Part shown: positions 1 to 6,203 of the stretch, in pieces
Numbering within the stretch: the first letter of the stretch is position 1
Layout of the letters: every line of letters starts with the position of its first letter
Source: Actinomycetota bacterium
GTDB taxonomy: Bacteria; Actinomycetota; Acidimicrobiia; Acidimicrobiales; Ilumatobacteraceae
NCBI GenBank assembly: GCA_009703975.1
Contig: WLFB01000040.1
Span: 1 to 8,439, forward strand
Length of the DNA stretch: 8,439 nucleotides
Reading direction: 5' to 3'
Made by a program: the position numbers and the translations under genes
The notes under the pieces: generated by a model
Told to the model about the DNA's origin: nothing
Database searches by the model: none
The model's input: the letters and a program-made list of their open reading frames with translations, nothing else

Positions 1-1
1 A

Positions 2-439
2 AAAAACGTTGCTGCTTTGAAAGATGCGAGCGGCAACCCGGCCGAGACCGCGATGGTAATGACCCAAGTGCCAAAAAGTTTTGAACTTCTCAGCGGCGAC
101 GATGGTTTGACTTTGCCACTGATGGCAATTGGTGCAGTCGGTGTGATCGGAGTAGCGACACATTGGACAGGCGTAGATCACCAAGAGATGTTTAAAAAAT
201 GGAACGCTGGAGATACCGCAGGCGCCCGAGCAGTGAATGCAAGAATGTTGGAGAGTTTTGCGTTTGAAACTGGCGATGAAAATCCAAATCCATTGCCAAG
301 TAAAGCGATGATGAACCATCTTGGATTATCAGTTGGTGATGCGCGATTGCCAATGGGGCCGCCACCAAGTGGTCTTGCCGAACGGGCAGCAAAAGTATTT
401 GGCAATTTGCAAGCAGCGCGTGCTGCCGCAAGTCGCTAA
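2..439 (+). CDS. dapA: 4-hydroxy-tetrahydrodipicolinate synthase, C-terminal part (5' end outside window)
   Basis: DapA condenses pyruvate with aspartate semialdehyde, the first committed step of the diaminopimelate/lysine pathway in the cytoplasm, supplying peptidoglycan and lysine. The reading frame is open from the left edge and gives 145 residues, about the last half of a normal DapA of roughly 290-300 residues. It begins KNVAALKDASGN, matching the family segment that carries the Schiff-base lysine (codon 20-22, in the LKDASGN context). Then come FELLSGDDGLTLPLMAIGA and GVIGVATHW, the typical (beta/alpha)8-barrel strand segments, and a C-terminal helical part with NPLPSKAMMNHLGL and ARLPMGPP, which resemble the NPIPVK and LRLP motifs of the family. 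A TTG at 17 is internal and is not the start. The stop TAA at 437-439 lies 11 bp before rnj, a spacing that suggests co-transcription. Other members of the DHDPS/NAL family are possible in principle, but the dapA-rnj neighbourhood supports DapA. Confidence 0.93.
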   Translation, partial: KNVAALKDASGNPAETAMVMTQVPKSFELLSGDDGLTLPLMAIGAVGVIGVATHWTGVDHQEMFKKWNAGDTAGARAVNARMLESFAFETGDENPNPLPSKAMMNHLGLSVGDARLPMGPPPSGLAERAAKVFGNLQAARAAASR

Positions 440-450
440 CAGACTATTTA

Positions 451-1824
451 ATGTCAAAACCAGTTCGTATCTCGTTTCTTGGCGGGCTCGGCGAAATTGG
501 TCGTAACTGCATGGCGATTGAGCAAGATAAAAAAATCTTGCTAATCGATTGCGGCTTGATGTTTCCAAAAGCCGAGCATGGTGACGACGTTGATGTGATA
601 ATTCCGGACTTCACGTGGCTGCTTCAAAACAAAGAGCGAATAGTTGGATGCGTAGCCACACACGGTCATGAAGATCACGTTGGGGCATTGCAATACTTGT
701 TACGAGATGCTTCGTTTCCGTTATATGGTTCGGCATTGACTTTAGGTTTGGCGCGAAATCGAATCGCCGAGGCCCGACTGACTGAGAAGACTAAGTTCAT
801 CGAAGTTGATGACAACGATCGGGTCAAGATTGGTCCATTTGAAGTCGAGTTCATACCAGTAACGCACTCTGTTCCGTATGCTCACGCGATTGCTTTACAC
901 ACATCGCAAGGTGTGATTATTCATTCGGGCGATTTCAAACTTGATCTGACCCCAGTTGACGATCGGCGTACAGATCTTGCTCGGCTGGGTTCTCTGTCAT
1001 CAAACGAAGGTATTCGATTGTTGATGCTTGACTCGACAAATGCGGGCGAACGCGGGCACGCACCGAGCGAATCAGATGTTGGCGTTGTGTTGCGACAAAT
1101 TTTTAATGACCATCGAAGTAAACGGATCATCACGGCAAGTTTTGCGAGCCACATTCATAGAGTGCAACAAATTGCCAACGCCGCTATTGATTCTGGTCGA
1201 GTTGTTGTGCCATTGGGTCGCTCAATGATTAATAACATTCGTCTTGCGCGAGATCTAAAAGTTTTGACAATCCCAGAAAAAAGTTTGGTCAGTTCTGACT
1301 CGCTCGGCAAATATGACGATGAAGAAATTTGTATCATCTCGACTGGGTCACAAGGCGAAGCGATGTCTGCCCTGACTTTATTAGCCAAGGGCGACAGTCG
1401 ATACGTCAAAGTGGGCGACAACGACACAGTTGTGTTCTCAAGCCATGCGATTCCGGGCAACGAACACAATGTCAACAAAGTGATTGATGCATTGTTGCGT
1501 CGCGGCGCCACCGTAGTGCATTCTGGTATTGCCGACGTGCACGCAACGGGGCACGCACAGGCTGAAGATCTAAAAATGTATTTGAATATCACTGAACCTG
1601 AATGGTTTATCCCGATTCATGGTGAGTATCGCCACATGGTTGCCAACACCGAGTTAGCGAAAATTATGGGAGTTGCGCCGAGCAAAGTTTTGTTATGCGA
1701 AGACGGTGACGTAGTTGAAATCACAGACAAGAATCTCGACTTTGATGGTCGCATACCGGCAGAGTTTGTCGTGCCAGCAAAACTACAACGGGGCAACAAG
1801 AGCAAAAAGGCCAAGCACAAGTAA
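451..1824 (+). CDS. rnj: Ribonuclease J, metallo-beta-lactamase/beta-CASP nuclease lacking the usual C-terminal domain
   Basis: RNase J is a zinc-dependent 5'-3' exoribonuclease and endoribonuclease for mRNA turnover and rRNA processing. The 457-residue protein has the full catalytic set: the HGHEDH motif at residues 71-76, H139 in PVTHS, D161 in HSGDFK, D194 in LMLDSTNAG, the beta-CASP helix ASFASHIHRVQQ at 229-240, HATGHA at 364-369 and H390 in IPIHGEYRH. Bacterial RNase J proteins are usually about 550-560 residues, with an extra C-terminal domain of around 100 residues. Here the protein stops soon after EDGDVVEITD (417-426), ending in a lysine-rich tail (KSKKAKHK). Only 65 bp separate the stop from ftsK, so the domain is absent, not frameshifted away. 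The ATG start leaves an 11-bp gap after dapA and puts the conserved VRISFLGGLGEIGRNC segment at residues 5-20. No Shine-Dalgarno sequence is seen, so translation may be coupled to dapA. Confidence 0.95.
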   Translation: MSKPVRISFLGGLGEIGRNCMAIEQDKKILLIDCGLMFPKAEHGDDVDVIIPDFTWLLQNKERIVGCVATHGHEDHVGALQYLLRDASFPLYGSALTLGLARNRIAEARLTEKTKFIEVDDNDRVKIGPFEVEFIPVTHSVPYAHAIALHTSQGVIIHSGDFKLDLTPVDDRRTDLARLGSLSSNEGIRLLMLDSTNAGERGHAPSESDVGVVLRQIFNDHRSKRIITASFASHIHRVQQIANAAIDSGRVVVPLGRSMINNIRLARDLKVLTIPEKSLVSSDSLGKYDDEEICIISTGSQGEAMSALTLLAKGDSRYVKVGDNDTVVFSSHAIPGNEHNVNKVIDALLRRGATVVHSGIADVHATGHAQAEDLKMYLNITEPEWFIPIHGEYRHMVANTELAKIMGVAPSKVLLCEDGDVVEITDKNLDFDGRIPAEFVVPAKLQRGNKSKKAKHK

Positions 1825-1837
1825 GCCAACATAAATA

Positions 1838-1852
1838 ACTAGCCCGGCTAGT
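1838..1852. repeat. 15-bp inverted repeat in the rnj-ftsK gap
   Basis: The 65-bp gap between rnj and ftsK holds ACTAGCC-C-GGCTAGT, seven perfectly paired bases on each side of one central base. As RNA it could form only a short hairpin with a loop of three or more bases, and no T-run follows (the next bases are CCCCGACC). It is therefore not a convincing intrinsic terminator. A protein-binding site or a weak RNA stability element after the rnj stop codon is possible. The function is unknown. Confidence 0.4.
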
Positions 1853-1874
1853 CCCCGACCGAGAGATGCCCGAT

Positions 1875-1883
1875 TGGTAATGT
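1875..1883 (+). promoter_or_regulatory. Possible extended -10 element just upstream of ftsK
   Basis: TGG followed by TAATGT fits the TGN-TANNNT pattern of an extended -10 element. Only 6 bases separate the hexamer from the GTG start at 1890, so transcription would start at or next to the start codon. That agrees with the lack of a Shine-Dalgarno sequence and with leaderless mRNAs, which are common in actinobacteria. There is no clear -35 box. A nearly identical string (TGTTAATGT) lies in front of the lipoprotein gene at 7511-7519. The match is short and could be chance. Confidence 0.3.
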
Positions 1884-1889
1884 TGTTTC

Positions 1890-4316
1890 GTGGCAAAAGC
1901 AGCGAAATCTAAATCTTCGCGATCTAAATCGTCACAGCCTAAATCTGGATCGTCTGGCGCTAAACGAAAGTCACCACGCTCAGCGTCACATTTGAGTACG
2001 TATCGAGAACATGAAACCGATGACGAACCGATTAAGTACTACTACAAGTCGGAGCATCCACCAATGTTTGGTGGTGTATTTCAGGGTCGTTCAAACGAAT
2101 TTGCTGGTTTGGGATTAATTGCATTCGGGATTTTGCTTGTTTTGTCGGTCTATTTAGAGTCGGCTGGTCCGGTTGGTAAAGCATTCAACGACTCGCTGTT
2201 GTTTTTAATCGGAGGTGGACGGTATTTCTTGCCAGCCTTGAGTTTTGGGCTTGGACTTGGTCTTGCAATTCAAAGAGATTGGCAACTGCGATCTCGTAGC
2301 GCAATTGGTTGGGCGTTATTTTCTGGGGTTCTACTTGGTCTTGGACATATATATTCGAGCGATTCTGCAAAGAATCCGGGTGGATGGATCGGATGGATCT
2401 TTAGTGAGCCAATAACCAGTTCGTTTTCTGACACTGGAGCAACCGCACTATTAGCGATCTTGCTCGTCGGTTCAGCAATGCTGATCACCGGCAAATCGGT
2501 AATTGAGTTGTGCATTTTAACTTGGAGATTTGTAGCAGGAGCAAATTCGTATGTTGCTCAAAAAAGCAAAATCCAAAAAGATTCACTCGGCGCAAACGGA
2601 TCAGAAATCGGTTTTGATGACGCTGAAGATTTTGATGGAGAGGCGGCCCAACTATTTGATTTTGCGCTTGATCCAGAACTAGAAAATTTGGATGACGAAG
2701 AAGTGGTTGAGTCAGAATTGTTTGACGAACAACCAAAACCAAAACGCGGTCGCAAGCGACGCGAAAAAGCAAAAGCGAAACTTGCACCAGTTAAAGGCGA
2801 GTCGCAGGAGATACCACTGGGACCATCTGGTCAGCCAAGTGCTTGGACGCTTCCAGAAATGGAATTTCTTTCATTAACAACAAATAAAAAAGCTAACGAG
2901 CAAACAATTCGAGATCGTGGCGACCAACTTGTCGCAGCATTGGCTTCGCATGGTGTCGAAACTGTGCTCGTCGGTTACACCCGTGGGCCAACTGTTACGC
3001 GCTACGAACTCTCACTGGGCGATGGTGTAAAAGTTGCCAAAGTTACTTCGTTGTCTCGCGACATCGCTTACACAATGGCTGCAACTGATGTGCGAATTCT
3101 TGCACCAATACCTGGTCGTTCGGCGATCGGCATTGAGGTGCCTAATGAACTTCGAGAACTTGTTTCAATTGGAGACCTTCTAGTTTCGCAAGAAGCGCGC
3201 ACGGCGAATCATCCACTAGATGTTGCGGTCGGCAAGGATATTTCGGGTCGCTCGGTTTTCTTAAATATTTCTACGACACCCCACTTATTAATTGCAGGTG
3301 CAACAGGTGCGGGTAAATCAAGCGCGATTAACTGCATCATCACATCGGTATTGATGCGAGCAACGCCTGATCAAGTCAAGATGATTCTGATCGACCCTAA
3401 ACAAGTTGAGATGGGGCAGTATGCACGCTTGCCACACTTGTTGACCGCTCCAGTTACGAACCCGAAAAAAGCCGCAAATGCACTTGGCTGGGCGGTTAAA
3501 GAAATGGAGCGTCGATACGACGTTCTAGTTGAAGCTGGTTTCCGTGATATTGCTGGTTACAACGCCGCATACGATCGTGGCGAAATGACTGTTGAGGCGG
3601 GTCAACCTGCAGATAAAAAGTTTGAGCGGATTCCGTACGTTTTGATTGTTGTTGATGAGTTAAACGATTTGATGATGGTGGCTGCACGAGATGTTGAAGA
3701 TTGCATCACGCGAATTGCGCAAAAAGCACGCGCAGTCGGAATCCACTTAATAGTTGCAACACAGAGGCCAAGCGTGAACGTAATAACCGGTGTAATCAAA
3801 GCCAATATTCCGGCGCGTATGGCCTTCGCTGTGTCGAGTCTTACCGATAGTCGAGTAATTTTGGATCAGCCTGGTGCCGAAAAATTGATCGGTATGGGTG
3901 ACATGTTGATGTTGCCGGGTAACACATCTGTATCGCAACGATTGCAATCAGCATGGGTCAGTGAAAATGAAGTTAAAAAAGTTGTCGGACACTGGCGTCG
4001 GCAAGCCCCAGAAGTCACCTATGTTTCGGGTGTCGAAGGCGAAGCCAATGCCTCGGGTAGTGCCTCTGTATTTGGTGGCAGCAGTGGCGATGAAGGCGAT
4101 GACGAGTTAATGCGTCAGGCGATGGATCTAGTTGTTCGCGCACAACAAGGCAGCACCTCAATGTTGCAGCGCAAACTTAAAGTTGGTTTTGCGCGTGCAG
4201 GTCGTCTTATGGACATGCTTGAACAACGAGGTGTCGTGGCCGCAAGCGAGGGCTCAAGGCCTCGTGAAGTTTTGATGAGCGTCGAAGAACTAGAACTGAT
4301 TCAAAAAGCCAGTTAA
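1890..4316 (+). CDS. ftsK: DNA translocase FtsK/SpoIIIE
   Basis: FtsK is a membrane-anchored hexameric DNA pump at the division septum that clears and segregates chromosome termini. The 808 residues begin with a basic, Ser/Lys-rich cytoplasmic head (1-45). About four membrane segments follow, near 71-89, 102-127, 138-155 and 184-201. Next are a strongly acidic linker (about 240-283) and a basic patch (KPKRGRKRREKAKAK, about 284-298). The motor follows: the alpha/beta region contains GYTRGPTVTRYEL, Walker A is GATGAGKS at 470-477, Walker B is VLIVVDELNDL with D589/E590, and IVATQRPSVNVITG is the conserved FtsK segment. The last part (about 738-800, DELMRQAMDLVV through RPREVLM) is the winged-helix gamma domain that reads orienting DNA sequences. 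The GTG start is chosen because an in-frame stop lies just upstream and the basic head is typical. There is no Shine-Dalgarno sequence. Walker B has Asn where the family usually has Ala (DELADL). Confidence 0.97.
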   Translation: MAKAAKSKSSRSKSSQPKSGSSGAKRKSPRSASHLSTYREHETDDEPIKYYYKSEHPPMFGGVFQGRSNEFAGLGLIAFGILLVLSVYLESAGPVGKAFNDSLLFLIGGGRYFLPALSFGLGLGLAIQRDWQLRSRSAIGWALFSGVLLGLGHIYSSDSAKNPGGWIGWIFSEPITSSFSDTGATALLAILLVGSAMLITGKSVIELCILTWRFVAGANSYVAQKSKIQKDSLGANGSEIGFDDAEDFDGEAAQLFDFALDPELENLDDEEVVESELFDEQPKPKRGRKRREKAKAKLAPVKGESQEIPLGPSGQPSAWTLPEMEFLSLTTNKKANEQTIRDRGDQLVAALASHGVETVLVGYTRGPTVTRYELSLGDGVKVAKVTSLSRDIAYTMAATDVRILAPIPGRSAIGIEVPNELRELVSIGDLLVSQEARTANHPLDVAVGKDISGRSVFLNISTTPHLLIAGATGAGKSSAINCIITSVLMRATPDQVKMILIDPKQVEMGQYARLPHLLTAPVTNPKKAANALGWAVKEMERRYDVLVEAGFRDIAGYNAAYDRGEMTVEAGQPADKKFERIPYVLIVVDELNDLMMVAARDVEDCITRIAQKARAVGIHLIVATQRPSVNVITGVIKANIPARMAFAVSSLTDSRVILDQPGAEKLIGMGDMLMLPGNTSVSQRLQSAWVSENEVKKVVGHWRRQAPEVTYVSGVEGEANASGSASVFGGSSGDEGDDELMRQAMDLVVRAQQGSTSMLQRKLKVGFARAGRLMDMLEQRGVVAASEGSRPREVLMSVEELELIQKAS

Positions 4317-4320
4317 TACG

Positions 4321-4341
4321 TATATTTCAGTTAGATAGCAT
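4321..4341 (+). promoter_or_regulatory. Possible -10 elements in the ftsK-rimO gap
   Basis: The 33-bp gap contains two hexamers fitting TANNNT: TATATT at 4321-4326 and TAGCAT at 4336-4341. The second ends 8 bases before the rimO GTG at 4350 and could drive a leaderless transcript. The first would give a leader of about 17 bases. No Shine-Dalgarno sequence is present in either case, and no good -35 box is visible. The evidence is only pattern and position, and AT-rich gaps produce such matches by chance. Confidence 0.25.
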
Positions 4342-4349
4342 TACAACCC

Positions 4350-5633
4350 GTGACACAGCGTTTTTATCTTGAGTCGCTGGGTTGTCCAAAGAATGATGTT
4401 GACTCAGACAAAATAATCGGCACGTTGATGCTCGATGGCCTTGAGCGAACTGATGATGCGAGTCTGGCTGATCTTGTTGTCGTTAACACTTGTGCGTTTA
4501 TCGAAGACGCGCGAAGAGAATCAATTGACACCGTGTTGGCGCTTTCAAAACAGCGCAAAGATGGCGCACGCGTCGTCGTAACCGGGTGCATGGCTGAACG
4601 ATACGGCTCTGAACTTGCTGAATCTTTGCCTGAGGCCGACCACATCGCAGGTTTTGGAGTGCCGATAACACTTACTAAAAAATCGTTGGTGGTTTCTGGC
4701 GAGCAGGTTCCTGCGTTTGATTTGCTGAATTTACCGCGACCAAAGTCGAGTTCGCCTTGGGCGTATATAAAGATCGCCGAAGGTTGCGATAGAAATTGTG
4801 GATTTTGTGCGATCCCGAGTTTTCGTGGTCCGCAACGCAGCCGTGATTTTGAATCAATTCTTGCCGAGGTTGATCAACTTGGTGCCAAAGAAATTGTTTT
4901 GGTTGCCCAAGACCTCGCAAGTTATGGAAAAGATCGACCCGATGAACTTGGCGCAGGCTCAATAGTCGAATTAGTCAATCGTGTTGCCAGCAAAGTGCAA
5001 CGCACGAGGCTGCTCTACTTATACCCAAGCGATTTAAGTGATGCTTTGATCGACGCGATTTGTGCAACCGGCGTTCCTTATTTTGATCTTTCATTACAAC
5101 ATGTTTCTAAACCGCACTTGCGCCGAATGCGCCGATGGGGTGACGGTACGCGCTTTTTGAATCGCATCGAGGATATTCGTAAGCGCGAGCCAGAGGCTGC
5201 GATGCGGAGTAATTTTATTGTTGGCTATCCGGGTGAAACCGAAGAAGATCACGACGAGCTACTCGCATTTATTGAAGATGCGCAACTTGATTGGTGCGGA
5301 TTCTTTGGATTTAGTCCAGAAGAGGGCACTTATGCCTTGAACTTGCCCGATCATGTAGACAAATCACTAATGAACGAGCGCCTCGGCGAATTACGCGAAA
5401 TGCAAGATGCTATTACGGCGCGCCGTCGGGACGATTTAATTGGTGAAACACTAGAAGTGCTCGTAGATTCAACGGGTGTCGGTAGAAGTCATCGAGAAGC
5501 CCCAGAAATTGACGGAGTAATTCATGTCAGCGAGACTCTAAGCGTGGGAAGTTTTGTACAAGTCGAAATCGCTGATGCTCTTGGGCCAGATCTTTTGGCA
5601 GTTGGCGCCGCGCCAGATGCGGCGAGTAGGTAG
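4350..5633 (+). CDS. rimO: Ribosomal protein S12 (aspartate) methylthiotransferase RimO
   Basis: RimO is a radical-SAM enzyme with two iron-sulfur clusters that adds a methylthio group to the beta carbon of a conserved aspartate of ribosomal protein S12. The 427 residues follow the family plan. The N-terminal UPF0004 domain has its three cluster cysteines at C12 (SLGCPKND), C48 (VVNTCAF) and C80 (VTGCMAE). The radical-SAM core has C146-x3-C150-x2-C153 (EGCDRNCGFCAIP), followed by RGPQRSR and NFIVGYPGETEEDH. A C-terminal TRAM domain covers about 364-427 and includes the APEIDG motif. SLGCPKN, LQHVSKPHLRRMRR and the length favour RimO over its relative MiaB. GTG at 4350 is the only reasonable start, because an in-frame TAG lies at 4332-4334 with no ATG, GTG or TTG between. 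It has no Shine-Dalgarno sequence. The stop is 3 bp before pgsA, so the two are probably co-transcribed. Confidence 0.96.
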   Translation: MTQRFYLESLGCPKNDVDSDKIIGTLMLDGLERTDDASLADLVVVNTCAFIEDARRESIDTVLALSKQRKDGARVVVTGCMAERYGSELAESLPEADHIAGFGVPITLTKKSLVVSGEQVPAFDLLNLPRPKSSSPWAYIKIAEGCDRNCGFCAIPSFRGPQRSRDFESILAEVDQLGAKEIVLVAQDLASYGKDRPDELGAGSIVELVNRVASKVQRTRLLYLYPSDLSDALIDAICATGVPYFDLSLQHVSKPHLRRMRRWGDGTRFLNRIEDIRKREPEAAMRSNFIVGYPGETEEDHDELLAFIEDAQLDWCGFFGFSPEEGTYALNLPDHVDKSLMNERLGELREMQDAITARRRDDLIGETLEVLVDSTGVGRSHREAPEIDGVIHVSETLSVGSFVQVEIADALGPDLLAVGAAPDAASR

Positions 5634-5636
5634 ATC

Positions 5637-6203
5637 ATGCCAGTAGATCCAAATGCATTAGCAACTTGGGCGAATGCGGTTACTGTTTCGCGAATCTTGG
5701 TTTCACCACTTCTGTTTACTGTCGTGTCACTTGACAACACAGGTTCTTGGCTTGCTGCCTGGTTATGGTTTGCGCTGTGCGTCAGTGATGTTCTAGACGG
5801 ATACTTAGCGCGCCGCCATGGCGCGACAAAGAGTGGTGCGTTTCTTGACCCGCTCGCCGACAAAGTGCTCGTACTTGGTGCGATGTTCACACTCGTCAAT
5901 CGTGGAATGTTTTCGATTTGGCCAGTCGTGATTATTGCTATTCGTGAAGTAATCGTCAGCGTCTATCGCGTCGTAGTCGGGGCAAAAGGCGTCTCAGTGC
6001 CAGCGAGTCGAATCGCCAAAGTTAAAACTCTTAGTCAACAAGTATCGGTTGGGTTTGCGCTCGCACCGTTTAGTGCGCGTGATATGACATATGCATGGAA
6101 GATAACGCTGTGGTTGGCTGTGGTTTTAACAATCGTCAGTGGGGCTCAGTATGCGGTTCGCGCGATTAAGCCGGGCATGATTTTGCGACGGGTCACTAAA
6201 TAA
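5637..6203 (+). CDS. pgsA: CDP-alcohol phosphatidyltransferase, probably CDP-diacylglycerol-glycerol-3-phosphate phosphatidyltransferase
   Basis: This integral membrane enzyme probably transfers the phosphatidyl group from CDP-diacylglycerol to glycerol-3-phosphate, the step toward phosphatidylglycerol. The 188-residue length and several hydrophobic segments (about 20-31, 38-50, 76-88, 93-113 and 155-170) fit the family. The CDP-alcohol signature is at 51-75: D51, D54-G55, A58-R59, G67, D71 and D75, ending in GAFLDPLADK. The four metal/substrate aspartates are present. One oddity is that 7 residues lie between A-R and the next G, where the textbook pattern has 8. The ATG is 3 bp after the rimO stop, and AGG at 5628-5630 may act as a weak ribosome site. 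The stop overlaps the cinA start. Position between rimO and cinA is the usual place of pgsA in actinobacteria and favours it over other members such as phosphatidylinositol phosphate synthase, although the exact alcohol acceptor cannot be proven from sequence alone. Confidence 0.9.
   Translation: MPVDPNALATWANAVTVSRILVSPLLFTVVSLDNTGSWLAAWLWFALCVSDVLDGYLARRHGATKSGAFLDPLADKVLVLGAMFTLVNRGMFSIWPVVIIAIREVIVSVYRVVVGAKGVSVPASRIAKVKTLSQQVSVGFALAPFSARDMTYAWKITLWLAVVLTIVSGAQYAVRAIKPGMILRRVTK

Noticed and set aside
1155..1592. 145-codon open frame on the - strand inside rnj
   Set aside because: It lies wholly opposite conserved RNase J sequence, has no recognisable motif or ribosome site, and is explained by codon bias of the real gene.
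1890..1990. Repeated AAATCT/TCTAAATC units at the ftsK start as a DNA repeat element
   Set aside because: They simply encode the Ser/Lys-rich head of FtsK (SKSS-type repeats) and are a low-complexity coding segment.
5522..5899. 125-codon open frame on the - strand across rimO/pgsA
   Set aside because: It is antisense to the RimO TRAM domain and the PgsA active site, both clearly coding; its Ser/Thr/Arg-rich composition is typical of shadow frames.
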